From Kiloniellales bacterium (GTDB taxonomy: Bacteria; Pseudomonadota; Alphaproteobacteria; Kiloniellales; JAKSDN01): a stretch of DNA of 52,457 nt. The position numbers and the translations under genes are program-made. Below are positions 43,985-52,457 of this stretch, piece after piece. Each line of letters starts with the position of its first letter. The stretch's first letter is position 1. Location of the stretch: the NCBI GenBank assembly GCA_030064845.1, contig JASJEC010000025.1, positions 1 through 52,457 on the forward strand. The letters are read 5' to 3'. The notes beneath the pieces are model-generated. The model was not told the origin of the DNA and did no database searches. It worked only from the letters and a program-made list of their open reading frames with translations.

Positions 43985-46717
43985 ATGCTGGAACTCGGTC
44001 CTCTCGCCTTCGCCCAGCCCTGGATCCTCGCCGGGCTTCTCGCGCTGCCGCTGCTCTGGTGGCTGCTGCGCGTGACGCCGCCGGCGCCGCGCATGCTGCG
44101 GTTCCCGGCGATCCGCCTCCTCTTCGGGCTCGAGCCGCCGGAGGAGACGCCGGCGCGCACGCCCTGGTGGTTGATCCTGCTGCGCACTGCAATCGCGGTC
44201 CTCGTCATTCTCGCCCTGGCGCAGCCGATCCTCAATCCGGCCGATCGGTTGAGCGGTGACGGACCGCTGATCGTGGCGGTGGACGACGGATGGGCCGCCG
44301 GCCGGTATTGGGGCGACCGGCGCGCCGCGATGGAGAGCCTGCTCGCCCAGGCGGAACGGGAGGGCCGTTCGGCGGTCGTCCTGACCACGGCGGCGAGCGA
44401 GCTGGACGAGCCGGTCTCTGTTTCCGGGGTCATGACCGCCGGCGAGGCGCGGCGCCGGCTCGGCGGCCTGGTGCCGAAACCCTGGCCGGTCGACCGCGCG
44501 GCCGCCCTCGCCGCCCTAGAGGAGCAGAGCTTCGAAGGCGCGGCCGACGTCGTCTGGCTGTCCGACGGCTTTGACGACGGCGCGGCCCGCGACTTCGTCG
44601 ACCGGCTCGGCGCGCTCGGCTCGGTGCGGGTTCTGCGCGACGGCGACGGCGCCATGCCGCACCTGATCCGGCCCCCGGAACTGGACGGTGTTGCGCTTCG
44701 GCTGCGTGTCGAGCGGGCGGTGGCGGGCGCCCCGGAGCAGGTCGTGATCCTGGCGACGGCTGAGGACGGCACCCTGGTCGCCCGCAGCGTCGTAAGCTTC
44801 GAGGCCGACGAGCGCCTGGCCGCGGTCAGCCTCGACCTGCCGGCCGAGCTGCGCAACCGCATAGCGCGCCTGGCGATCGAAGGCCAGGAGCACGCGGGGG
44901 CCGTGCTGTTGCTCGACGAGAGCTGGCGGCGGCGCCCGGTCGGCCTTGTCGCGACTGGTCCGCTCAAGGAAAGCCAGCCTCTGCTCAGCGAGATCTATTA
45001 CCTCGAGCGCGCGCTGGCGCCCTTCACCGAGCTGCGCAAGGGCGAGATCGACGGGCTGCTGCGCGGGCGCCTCGCCGTCATTGTCCTGCCCGATCTCGGC
45101 GGTCTGCCCGCGGAGGCGTCGAACAAGCTGAGCGCCTGGGTCGAGGAAGGCGGCCTCCTGCTCCGATTCGCCGGCGCCCGGCTGGCGGAGGATTCCGGCG
45201 ACAGTCTGCTGCCGGTCACCCTGCGCGGCGGCGGGCGCACGCTCGGCGGTATCATGACCTGGGACACGCCGGTGCGGTTGGCCGCGTTCGATGCCCGGAG
45301 CCCCTTCGCCGGGCTGAGCGTGCCCCAGGACGTGCTGGTCAATCGCCAGGTGCTGGCCGAGCCGGCGCTCGATCTGGCGGACAAGACCTGGGCCCGGCTG
45401 GCCGACGGCACTCCCCTGGTTACGGCCGAGCCGCGCGGCGAGGGCTGGGTCGTGCTGGTGCACACGACAGCGAACACGGACTGGGCGAACCTTTCGCTCT
45501 CGGGTCTCTTCGTCGAGATGCTGCGGCGGACCGTGGCGACGAGCCAGGGCGTGCGCAGCGAGAGCGACGAGACCCGGGCGCTGGCGCCGCTCGAAACGAT
45601 CGACGGCTTCGGCCGGCTGGGCGCGCCGCCGCCCACGGCCCTCTCCGCCGGGCCCGAGGTCTTCGACGAGGGCCGGGTCGGCCCCCGGCATCCGCCCGGC
45701 TACTACGGCGACGTCGGCTGGAAGCGGGCCCATAACCTGGTGGACGCCGCGCCGTCGCTGACACCGATCCGGGACCTGCCGGCCGACGTGGCGGTCGAGA
45801 CCTACAGCCGGGACGCGGAGAACGATCTGAAGCCCTGGCTGCTGGCGGCCGCGCTCGTCCTGCTCCTGCTCGATCTCCTGATCGCGCTGGCGCTGCGCGG
45901 TATGCTCCGCCCGGCGCTGCGCGCCAGCGCCGCTTCCGTCGCGCTGCTCGTTTTCCTGCCGGTCAGCGACCTCGCCGCGCAGAGCGCCGCCGCCGACCGC
46001 TTCGCCATGGAGGCCACGCTGCATACCCGCCTGGCTTACGTGAAGACCGGCGTGCCGGCGGTCGACGACGCCAGCCGGGCCGGTCTGTTCGGCCTCAGCC
46101 GGGTGCTGCAACGCCGCACCTCGATCGAGGCGGCGGCGCCACTCGGCGTCGATCTCGACCGCGACGAGCTGTCCTTCTTCCCGCTGCTCTACTGGCCCAT
46201 CACGGCCGAGCAGCGCGACCTCACGGAGATCGCCCGCCGGAAGATGGACCACTTTCTGATCAACGGCGGGACGGTGCTCTTCGACCTCCAGGAGCAGAGC
46301 ACTGGCGTTCAGCTGCTGGGCCGGGTCAGCCGAGGCACCGAGGCGCTGCGGCGCCTGACCGCGGGCCTGGAGATTCCCCCGCTGTCGCCGGTCCCGCCGG
46401 ACCACGTCATGACCAAGTCGTTCTATCTGATGCAGGACTTTCCCGGACGCTTCTCCGGCGGCGCGGTCTGGATCGGCGCCACGGAAGGCCGGGTCAACGA
46501 CGGGGTCGCCTCGGTCATCATCGGATCGAACGACTGGGCCCGCGCCTGGGCCGTCAACGAGTTCGGCCGGCCGCTCTTCGCCGTCGTGCCGGGGGGTGAG
46601 CGGCAGCGCGAGCTGGCCTACCGTTTCGGCGTCAACCTCGTGATGTATGCGCTCACCGGCAACTACAAGGCGGATCAGGTGCACGTACCCTTCATCCTGG
46701 AGCGCCTGGGCCAATGA
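43985..46717 (+). CDS. DUF4159 membrane protein with BatA-like N-terminus
   Basis: A 910-residue protein. The N-terminus has the BatA-type pattern of two membrane helices: QPWILAGLLALPLLWWLLRV and LLRTAIAVLVILALAQPIL. A long vWA/GATase-like region follows, a further hydrophobic stretch near 620-665 (LLAAALVLLLLDLLIALAL), and the C-terminal DUF4159 domain from about residue 672 (FAMEATLHTRLAYVKTG). The start is ATG 43985. The stop overlaps the next gene by four bases. It is the expected third gene of alphaproteobacterial MoxR clusters. A role in envelope quality control is possible but not proven. Confidence 0.92.
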   Translation: MLELGPLAFAQPWILAGLLALPLLWWLLRVTPPAPRMLRFPAIRLLFGLEPPEETPARTPWWLILLRTAIAVLVILALAQPILNPADRLSGDGPLIVAVDDGWAAGRYWGDRRAAMESLLAQAEREGRSAVVLTTAASELDEPVSVSGVMTAGEARRRLGGLVPKPWPVDRAAALAALEEQSFEGAADVVWLSDGFDDGAARDFVDRLGALGSVRVLRDGDGAMPHLIRPPELDGVALRLRVERAVAGAPEQVVILATAEDGTLVARSVVSFEADERLAAVSLDLPAELRNRIARLAIEGQEHAGAVLLLDESWRRRPVGLVATGPLKESQPLLSEIYYLERALAPFTELRKGEIDGLLRGRLAVIVLPDLGGLPAEASNKLSAWVEEGGLLLRFAGARLAEDSGDSLLPVTLRGGGRTLGGIMTWDTPVRLAAFDARSPFAGLSVPQDVLVNRQVLAEPALDLADKTWARLADGTPLVTAEPRGEGWVVLVHTTANTDWANLSLSGLFVEMLRRTVATSQGVRSESDETRALAPLETIDGFGRLGAPPPTALSAGPEVFDEGRVGPRHPPGYYGDVGWKRAHNLVDAAPSLTPIRDLPADVAVETYSRDAENDLKPWLLAAALVLLLLDLLIALALRGMLRPALRASAASVALLVFLPVSDLAAQSAAADRFAMEATLHTRLAYVKTGVPAVDDASRAGLFGLSRVLQRRTSIEAAAPLGVDLDRDELSFFPLLYWPITAEQRDLTEIARRKMDHFLINGGTVLFDLQEQSTGVQLLGRVSRGTEALRRLTAGLEIPPLSPVPPDHVMTKSFYLMQDFPGRFSGGAVWIGATEGRVNDGVASVIIGSNDWARAWAVNEFGRPLFAVVPGGERQRELAYRFGVNLVMYALTGNYKADQVHVPFILERLGQ

Positions 46718-48798
46718 CCGGGCAGCTCAGCATCGCCTGGTCGCCGCTGCTGCCTTCGACGGTGATGATCGCGCTGGGCGTCGCGACCCTGCTGGTCCTG
46801 CTGCTGGTCCTGTGGCGCCGGGCACCCGGCGCCTGGTGGCGGGTCTTGGGCGCCGGCGTCCTGCTGCTGGCGCTGGCCAACCCCTCGCTGGTCGAGGAGG
46901 AGCGCGACCCGCTCGACGACATCGCGCTCATCGTCGTCGACGAGAGCCCGAGCCAGCGGGTCGAGCCGAGACCGGAACAGAACGAAGCGGCGCTCGCCCA
47001 CCTGACGGAAACGCTCGAGGGAATAAGCGACCTTGACACCCGGGTCGTCCGGGTCGCCGGCGGCGGTCTCGGCGAGGACCAGCAGGGCACGCGGCTATTC
47101 TCCGCGCTGCGGCAGGCGCTCTCCACGGTGCCGCGCCAGCGTGTCGGCGGCGTGATCGTGGTCAGCGACGGCCAGATCCACGACGTGCCGGACAATCTGG
47201 ACGCGCTCGGCTTCGATGCGCCGATCCACCTCTTGCTGACCGGTCGCGAAGAGGAGCGGGACCGGCGCATCGTGATCACTCACGCGCCGCGCTTCGGCAT
47301 CGTCGGCCGCGAGCTGACGCTCAAGTTCCAGGTCGACGCGCTGCCCGACCGTGACTCGCGAGAACCCGTCGTCGTCACCTTGCGCCAGGACGGCGGCCCG
47401 CCCCGGATCCTGCAGGTGCCGACCGGCGTCGAGCAGGAGGTGACCTTCGGCCTCAAGCGTCGCGGCGGCAGCATCATCGAGCTCGAGGCCGAGGCCGGCC
47501 CGGAAGAGCTGACGCTGATCAACAATCGCACCGCCGTCGAGGTCAACGGCGTGCGCGACCGCTTGCGCGTACTTCTGGTATCGGGCGAACCGCACGGCGG
47601 CGAGCGGGCCTGGCGCAACATCCTGAAGTCCGATCCCTCGGTCGATCTGGTTCACTTCACGATCCTCAGGCCGCCCGAGAAGCAGGACGGCACGCCGATC
47701 CGGGAGCTCTCGCTGATCGCCTTTCCGACCCGCGAGCTCTTCGAGGTCAAGCTCGACGAGTTCGATCTGATCATCTTCGACCGCTACCGGCGCCGCGGCG
47801 TGCTGCCGACCATCTACCTCGATAACATCGCGCGCTACGTCGAGAAGGGCGGCGCCTTGCTGGAGGCGGTCGGGCCGACCTTCGCGACGCCGCTCTCGCT
47901 CTATCGCACGCCGCTGGGCCGCATCCTGCCGGCCGAGCCGAGCGGCAACATCTTCGAGGAGGGCTTCCGCCCCGCCCTGACCGAACTCGGTCGGCGGCAT
48001 CCCGTGACCGCGGCCCTGCCGGGCTCGGACGACGGCCCGAACGGAGGCCCGTCCTGGGGCCGTTGGTTCCGTCAGATCGACGTTTATCCCGCCGCCGGCG
48101 CCACCGTGATGAACGGGATCGGCGGACGGCCCCTGCTGATCCTCGAGCGGGTGGGCGAGGGACGGGTCGCCCAGATCATGAGCGACCACATGTGGCTCTG
48201 GTCGCGCGGCTTCGAGGGCGGAGGCCCGCAGGCCGAGCTGCTGCGCCGCGTCGCCCACTGGCTGATGAAGGAGCCCGACCTGGAGGAAGAGGATCTGCGG
48301 GCCACGGTGAACGGGAACCGGCTCGAGGTGCAGCGCCGCTCCCTCGACCTCGATCTGCCGCCAATCCGGGTGACTCTGCCTTCGGGCGCGGTCGAGCAGC
48401 TGACCCTCCAGGCGGGCCCGGACGGCAAGTCGGTCGCGGTCATGGAGGTGACCGAATCGGGACTTTACCGGGCCAGCGACGGTGAGCGGACTGCGCTGGC
48501 CGCGGTCGGCCCGCTCAATCCCGCCGAATTCGAGGACCTTCGCGCCACCGCCGAGCGGCTGGAGCCCCTGGTCGACGAGAGCGGCGGCGCGGTGGTCAAG
48601 CTGGCCGCCCAGGGTCTGCCCGATCTGCGCCGGGTCAAGCCGGGCCGGGACCGCCACGGGCGGGACTGGATCGGCCTGCAGGCGAACGGCGGCTATGTCG
48701 TGACCGGGGTGGCGCAGGCGCCGCTGCTCCCGGCGATCCTGGTCCTGCTCCTGACGATTGGCGGAATCATGATGGCCTGGTGGCGCGAAGGGCGCTAG
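46714..48798 (+). CDS. Membrane protein with vWA-like and GATase1-like regions
   Basis: A 694-residue protein, the fourth gene of the MoxR operon. Two N-terminal membrane helices (about 16-34 and 41-56) are followed by a vWA-like segment with DESPS (76-80), which fits the metal-binding DxSxS motif. Middle residues (about 280-545) look like a catalytically dead glutamine-amidotransferase fold (for example LDEFDLIIFDRYRR), as in related proteins. A single C-terminal helix (APLLPAILVLLLTIGGIMMAW) closes the chain. Its TAG stop (48796-48798) is the first part of palindromic element C. Function is inferred only from the operon. Confidence 0.9.
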   Translation: MTGQLSIAWSPLLPSTVMIALGVATLLVLLLVLWRRAPGAWWRVLGAGVLLLALANPSLVEEERDPLDDIALIVVDESPSQRVEPRPEQNEAALAHLTETLEGISDLDTRVVRVAGGGLGEDQQGTRLFSALRQALSTVPRQRVGGVIVVSDGQIHDVPDNLDALGFDAPIHLLLTGREEERDRRIVITHAPRFGIVGRELTLKFQVDALPDRDSREPVVVTLRQDGGPPRILQVPTGVEQEVTFGLKRRGGSIIELEAEAGPEELTLINNRTAVEVNGVRDRLRVLLVSGEPHGGERAWRNILKSDPSVDLVHFTILRPPEKQDGTPIRELSLIAFPTRELFEVKLDEFDLIIFDRYRRRGVLPTIYLDNIARYVEKGGALLEAVGPTFATPLSLYRTPLGRILPAEPSGNIFEEGFRPALTELGRRHPVTAALPGSDDGPNGGPSWGRWFRQIDVYPAAGATVMNGIGGRPLLILERVGEGRVAQIMSDHMWLWSRGFEGGGPQAELLRRVAHWLMKEPDLEEEDLRATVNGNRLEVQRRSLDLDLPPIRVTLPSGAVEQLTLQAGPDGKSVAVMEVTESGLYRASDGERTALAAVGPLNPAEFEDLRATAERLEPLVDESGGAVVKLAAQGLPDLRRVKPGRDRHGRDWIGLQANGGYVVTGVAQAPLLPAILVLLLTIGGIMMAWWREGR

Positions 48799-48862
48799 AG
48801 CAGATTCACATGTTTAGATGGCAACCACGTAGTGGTTCCATCTAATCATGATCCGCTCTAGC
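48794..48862 (+). repeat. Palindromic element C, supplies the stop codon of the MoxR operon's last gene
   Basis: The left end GCTAGAGCAGATTCAC and right end GATCCGCTCTAGC flank arms TTAGATGG plus CAACCAC (48814-48828) and GTGGTTCCATCTAA (48832-48845). The TAG in the left end is the stop codon of the vWA/GATase-like gene. The end style matches elements A1, A2, B1 and B2, though the arm sequence is different. Confidence 0.8.
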
Positions 48863-48872
48863 CTGGACCGCC

Positions 48873-49634
48873 ATGGCAAGCTCGGAAACCGCGGAGACCA
48901 TTCGGCCCGGGGCCGTCGCCTTGGTGACCGGTGCGAGCGGCGGCATTGGCCACGCCGTCGCCGAAGGCCTGCTCCAACGAGGGCTCCGCGTGATCTGCGC
49001 GGCGCGGCGGCAGGAGCGGCTGGAGGAGTTCTACGCCGCCCGGCTCGAAACGGCATACCCGCTCTGTCTGGACGTGACCGACCGCGCCGCGGTCGCCCAG
49101 TTGCTGGAGACCCTGCCCGAGAACTGGCGGGAGATCGACGTCCTGATTGCCAACGCCGGTTCGGACGTCGGCGGCCGGCAGCGCTTCGACCGGGGCGATA
49201 TGGCCGACTGGGCCTCCACGATTGAAACCAACGTGACCGGCCTGATAGGGGTCTGCCACGCGGTCATCCCCGGCATGCTCGCGCGCGGCCGGGGCCATGT
49301 CGTCACCTTGGGATCGATCGCCGGCCTGGGCACCTACGCGGGCGGCTCGATCTATGCGGCGACCAAGCACGCCGTCCGAGCCTTCACCGAGGGGCTGCGC
49401 AAGGACTACAAGAACGATCCGATCCGGATCACCGAGATTCTTCCCGGCCTGGTCCGGACCGGCTTCGCGGAGGCCCGTCACCGGGGCGACAGCGACAAGG
49501 CGGCCGCCTTCTATGATTCCTTCCTTGCCGCCCTGGAGCCGGAAGACATCGCCGCCGCTGTTCTCTTCGCTCTCGAACAGCCCGAGCGGGTCAACATCGC
49601 CCAGATTGTCGTGACGCCCTCCGGCGACAAATAG
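48873..49634 (+). CDS. Short-chain dehydrogenase/reductase (YdfG-like)
   Basis: A 253-residue SDR. The cofactor motif is TGASGGIG (residues 19-26), followed by NAG (LIANAGS), the catalytic serine in VTLGSIAGLG, and YAATK with the active-site tyrosine and lysine (SIYAATKHAVRAFTEGLRKDY). The C-terminal part (PERVNIAQIVVTPSGDK) resembles the NADP-linked 3-hydroxy acid dehydrogenases of the YdfG type. The substrate is uncertain. It is cytoplasmic and stands alone, 11 bases beyond element C, which may separate it from the MoxR operon. Confidence 0.92.
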   Translation: MASSETAETIRPGAVALVTGASGGIGHAVAEGLLQRGLRVICAARRQERLEEFYAARLETAYPLCLDVTDRAAVAQLLETLPENWREIDVLIANAGSDVGGRQRFDRGDMADWASTIETNVTGLIGVCHAVIPGMLARGRGHVVTLGSIAGLGTYAGGSIYAATKHAVRAFTEGLRKDYKNDPIRITEILPGLVRTGFAEARHRGDSDKAAAFYDSFLAALEPEDIAAAVLFALEQPERVNIAQIVVTPSGDK

Positions 49635-49669
49635 GGCCCCGCAATTCCGGCCCTTTTGAGAAGTTCGGG

Positions 49670-50872
49670 CTAGATCTTGCGCCGTTCCTCGATCAGCACG
49701 CCGCCCTCCGCCAAGCCCTTGATCTCCTCGGCGGAGAAGCCGAACTCCGCCAGGATCTCGCGTCCCTGGGTGCCGAAGGGTGGCGGCGTGTGCCGCAGCG
49801 AACCGGGCGTCCGCGAGAACTTGATCGGCAAGCCCCAGCCCCGGTAGCCGTCGCGCTGGAGGTCCATTTCTCGGTGCTGGGTGTGGGCGTGGGCCATGAC
49901 CTGGGCGACGTCGTGCACCGGCCCGATCGGGACGCCCTTGGCCAGCAGGCGCTCGCAGATCTCTTCGCCGTCGACCTGGGCCAGGCTCTCGCGGAGGGCC
50001 GCGTTCAGGTCTTCGCGGTGGGTTACGCGGCCCGCGTTGTCCTGAAAGCGCTCGTCCGCCGCCAGGTCGGGCCGGTCCAGGGCTTGGCAGATGCGCTGAA
50101 ACGCCCGGTCGTTGCCCGCCGCGATGAAGATATCGACGGTTCTGGTCTCGAACTTGTCGTAGGGCGCGATGTTGGGGTGGCCGTTGCCGGTCTGTACCGG
50201 GACCTTGCCGGAGAGGGCGTAGTTCGGGATGTGGGGGTGCATGAGCGCGATCCCCGAGTCGTAGAGCGTCAGGTCGATGTACTGACCCTGGCCCGACCTC
50301 TCGCGCTCCTGCAGCGCCATGAGGATGCCGATGGCGGCGTAAAGTCCGGTGCCGATGTCGACCATGGGAATGCCGAGGCGCGTCGCGCCCGACTCGGTCG
50401 TGCCGTTGATCGAGAACATGCCGGTCATGGCCTGGATCACGGCGTCGTAGCCCGGGTAGCCGCCGAGGGGGCCGTCGGACCCGAAACCGCTGATGCGGCA
50501 GTGGATCAGCCGCGGAAAGCGCGCCTTCAAGACCTCCTCGTAGCCGAGGCCCCACTTTTCCATGGCGCCCGGCTTGTAGTTCTCGATCAGGACGTCGGCC
50601 CGCTCCAGCAGGCGCAGCAGCACCTCCCGGCCTTCCGGCTTCGACAGATCGAGGCCGAGCGACCGCTTGTTCCGGTTGACCCCGATGAAATAGGAGGCGT
50701 CGCCGTCGCGGAACGGCGGGCCCCAGTCGCGCACCTCGTCGCCCTGGGGCGGCTCGATCTTGACGATCTCCGCGCCGTGGTCGCCCAGGACCTGGGTGCA
50801 ATAGGGGCCGCCCAGCACCCGGGTCAGATCGATCACCACCAGCCCGGTGAGAGCGCCCCCGGTTCCGGTCAC
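49670..50872 (-). CDS. Class III (CaiB/BaiF) CoA-transferase
   Basis: A 400-residue CoA-transferase from the GTG at 50872, which overlaps the stop of the upstream gene (GTGA). The family core is LVVIDLTRVLGGPYCTQVLGD, IKIEPPQGDEVRDWGPPF-type (VKIEPP), NRNKRSLGLDL, and GYDAVIQAMTGM. The catalytic aspartate is probably Asp172 in MVDIGTGLYAA. It moves CoA between a donor thioester and an acid, substrate unknown. It is the last of three overlapping minus-strand genes with CoA-transferase-fold products. Confidence 0.93.
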   Translation of the reverse strand: MTGTGGALTGLVVIDLTRVLGGPYCTQVLGDHGAEIVKIEPPQGDEVRDWGPPFRDGDASYFIGVNRNKRSLGLDLSKPEGREVLLRLLERADVLIENYKPGAMEKWGLGYEEVLKARFPRLIHCRISGFGSDGPLGGYPGYDAVIQAMTGMFSINGTTESGATRLGIPMVDIGTGLYAAIGILMALQERERSGQGQYIDLTLYDSGIALMHPHIPNYALSGKVPVQTGNGHPNIAPYDKFETRTVDIFIAAGNDRAFQRICQALDRPDLAADERFQDNAGRVTHREDLNAALRESLAQVDGEEICERLLAKGVPIGPVHDVAQVMAHAHTQHREMDLQRDGYRGWGLPIKFSRTPGSLRHTPPPFGTQGREILAEFGFSAEEIKGLAEGGVLIEERRKI

Positions 50873-51618
50873 GATGCGGCCCTCGCTGTCTCGCGGTTGA
50901 GCACCCGGGCGGCGAAGTGCGGATAGGTCTCGGCGATCGCGGCGCCGACCGCGCCGCGGATCATCGCCAGAGTCGCTTCGTCGGGTTTGGCGGTTTCCGG
51001 CACGGGCTCGTCCAGGTCGAAGTCGAACCCGGTGTTCTCGGCGATCGACGCGACGCTTTCGCCCGGATGCCGGCTGGCCAGGCGGAAGCGGCCGGCGGCG
51101 CGGTCGAAGGCGAAGACGCAGCGGCCGGTGACCAGGGCGATCGGCCCGCCGGGGCGGTAGACTTCGGCCGGGCTGGTGCCCGGCGCACTGACGAAGTCGA
51201 CCTTGGGCACCAGCGTGCGGGTCGAGTGCTCGGGCTGGAACAGGATGATGCGCGGTACCAGGAAGGCCAGGTAGGCCGAGCCGAAGCTGCCCGGGAAGCG
51301 CACCTCGCTCCGCGGATAGCCGCCGATGCCGACCAGATTGATGTTGGCGCCGCCGTCGATCTGGGCGCCGCCCAGGAAGAAGGCGTCGATCCGCCCTTGG
51401 GCCGCGCAGTCGAACAGCTCCCGTGCGCCATCGGTGAAGAAGTTGTCCCGCTCGCTGCCGAGCAGCGAGACCCTGAGCCGGCCGCCGCTCCGCGCCTTGG
51501 CGAGAAGCGCGGCGGCGCCCGGGATCGGCGAGGCCGCGCCGACCGCGACGTGGTCGAGGTCTTCCAGCATCGGCGCGATCGTCGCGATCAGCAGCTCTTC
51601 CTTGCAATACGCCATCAT
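50869..51618 (-). CDS. CoA-transferase-fold beta subunit (IpdB-like)
   Basis: A 249-residue protein (ATG 51618, or 51615). Blocks such as VAVGAASPIPGAAALLAKA, FFLGGAQIDGGANINLVGIG and SRHPGESVASIAENTGFDF follow the IpdB subfamily of the class I CoA-transferase superfamily. The usual catalytic glutamate motif (SENG) of acetate/glutaconate CoA-transferases is missing; it reads AASPIP instead. IpdB-like pairs are CoA-thioester hydrolases (ring-opening of steroid-derived acyl-CoA) rather than transferases. It overlaps the alpha-subunit gene (ATGA) and the class III gene. Confidence 0.85.
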   Translation of the reverse strand: MMAYCKEELLIATIAPMLEDLDHVAVGAASPIPGAAALLAKARSGGRLRVSLLGSERDNFFTDGARELFDCAAQGRIDAFFLGGAQIDGGANINLVGIGGYPRSEVRFPGSFGSAYLAFLVPRIILFQPEHSTRTLVPKVDFVSAPGTSPAEVYRPGGPIALVTGRCVFAFDRAAGRFRLASRHPGESVASIAENTGFDFDLDEPVPETAKPDEATLAMIRGAVGAAIAETYPHFAARVLNRETARAAS

Positions 51619-52436
51619 TCGGCGGCCGCCCTGGGGCCCGCCGATTGCGCCAGATAGCGCGCGAAACCGGCCTCGCTGCGCGCCGCCTCGGCGTAGCGGC
51701 GGAGCTCGTCCGCGTCGGCCGGGTAGCAGCCCCGAAGGCCCAGCGGCCAGGCGCCCCGGGGCGCCTCGGCGAGCGCCGAGACATAGAGCGCCGGGATGGT
51801 GCCGGCCGCCCGCGTGTCGTCGGCGAGGAGGTCCTCGTCGGTGATCTCCTCGACCGTCACCAGCGTCAGCCGCGACGCGTGCGCCATGGTCATCAGCTCG
51901 CGCCGGACGCCGATCCAGACGTTGCCTTCCCGGTCCGCCAGCGGCGCGTGAAACAGCGCGACGTCCGGCTTTATCGCCGGCAGGGCCAGGATCGGATCGT
52001 CCGATTCGAAGGGGTTCTCGATCACGTGCCAGTCCGGCCGATGGGTCAGCAGGTCGGAGCCCAGGATGCCGCGCAGCGGCAGGAACGGCAGGCCCTTCTC
52101 AGCCGCCTGCAGCGCCGCGTGAATCGCCGGGCAGGTGGAATCGCGGATCTCGATACGCCCCGTCTTGACGGCCTCCGTGAAGCGCGGCGCCGGGCCGTGC
52201 TCGCCCAAGGTCACCGCGGCCGCCTCAACGGCGGCGACGCAGCCGGCGCCGATCAGCAGGTCGGCCTGGAACCCCATCTGCGGCACGGCGAGCAAGCTCA
52301 GGTCCCGGGCGCCGCGGCGGATCAGCGCGCGCACGGCCGCCATGGCGCAGCCCGAGTAGTCCGGCGGCAGCGCCAGGAGGCAGTCGTCCGGCACCAGGGC
52401 GGCGATCTCGTCGGCTGAAGCGGCGAAGTCGGTCAT
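51615..52436 (-). CDS. CoA-transferase-fold alpha subunit (IpdA-like)
   Basis: A 273-residue protein from the ATG at 52436, with AAAGGATG upstream. The blocks LQAAEKGLPFLPLRGILGSDL, PAIKPDVALFHAPLADREGNVWIG and YAEAARSEAGFARYL resemble the alpha subunits of IpdAB and GctAB. It forms a pair with the next gene. It is first in the trio; genes further upstream are outside the window. The substrate is unknown. Confidence 0.86.
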   Translation of the reverse strand: MTDFAASADEIAALVPDDCLLALPPDYSGCAMAAVRALIRRGARDLSLLAVPQMGFQADLLIGAGCVAAVEAAAVTLGEHGPAPRFTEAVKTGRIEIRDSTCPAIHAALQAAEKGLPFLPLRGILGSDLLTHRPDWHVIENPFESDDPILALPAIKPDVALFHAPLADREGNVWIGVRRELMTMAHASRLTLVTVEEITDEDLLADDTRAAGTIPALYVSALAEAPRGAWPLGLRGCYPADADELRRYAEAARSEAGFARYLAQSAGPRAAAE

Positions 52437-52457
52437 CGGGGCATCCTTTCGGCTCCC

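Noticed and set aside
44516..46714. 732-codon minus-strand frame opposite the DUF4159 gene
   Set aside because: Amino-acid composition (Arg, Gln, Ala) and lack of motif show it to be antisense shadow.

Overview
The window is a chromosomal segment of a high-GC alphaproteobacterium. The pointers are a petA-petB-petC cytochrome bc1 operon next to trmL and hemF, a GapR homologue beside a DUF1244 gene, and the linked DUF1285 / CoA-Nudix / DUF6111 / CCA-transferase and MoxR-DUF58-DUF4159 gene sets. A Rhodospirillales-like lineage fits best, but this is inferred from gene content only. There is no rRNA, tRNA, CRISPR array, prophage or intact insertion sequence that I can see.

Layout. 1-2383: a P-loop NTPase and a PPP-type phosphatase carrying an FHA-like domain, followed by two palindromic elements. 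2501-5350: phosphate transporter with its DUF47 partner, facing a universal stress protein; an FNR-like site lies in the divergent gap. 5445-7190: a membrane HBM-HAMP sensor with no output domain, and a second pair of palindromes. 7187-11404: a minus-strand operon for a biotin-dependent Na+-translocating acyl-CoA (probably methylmalonyl-CoA) decarboxylase (mmdA, D, C, B) plus a histidine phosphatase, preceded by a perfect FNR/FixK box. 11519-15441: Nudix hydrolase, decayed patatin start, pentapeptide-repeat protein, DUF192 protein, nuclease-like protein lacking both catalytic arginines, methyltransferase. 15473-20121: ribosomal protein L36 (too short for ordinary ORF calling) with a near-consensus promoter, then glycolate oxidase glcDEF. 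20127-24269: DUF2817 peptidase-like protein, lipoprotein, TPR protein, pyruvate kinase. 24337-29954: glycerate 2-kinase, MFS transporter, hydroxyproline epimerase; divergently, N-formylglutamate amidohydrolase and a YbdK-type ligase. 30037-30722: DUF1244 and GapR, with a strong terminator. 30796-35104: cytochrome bc1, TrmL, HemF. 35334-38321: a 995-residue ExeA ATPase / SPOR / DUF2914 fusion. 38443-42015: spermidine synthase, CCA transferase, DUF6111, Nudix, DUF1285. 42069-48798: MoxR-DUF58-DUF4159-vWA/GATase-like operon. 48873-49634: SDR. 49670-52436: a tightly overlapping trio of CoA-transferase-fold genes.

How they fit. glcDEF (glycolate to glyoxylate), glycerate 2-kinase and pyruvate kinase would link C2 carbon to pyruvate, although the glyoxylate-to-glycerate steps are not in the window. 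The decarboxylase operon, with its FNR box, looks like an oxygen-limited sodium-pumping module, in contrast to the aerobic bc1 complex and oxygen-dependent HemF. 

The most unusual items are: the family of at least five palindromes with AGAGC-type ends that supply or overlap stop codons; the ExeA-SPOR-DUF2914 fusion; the FHA-phosphatase/P-loop pair; the output-less HBM-HAMP protein; and the FNR-box decarboxylase operon.
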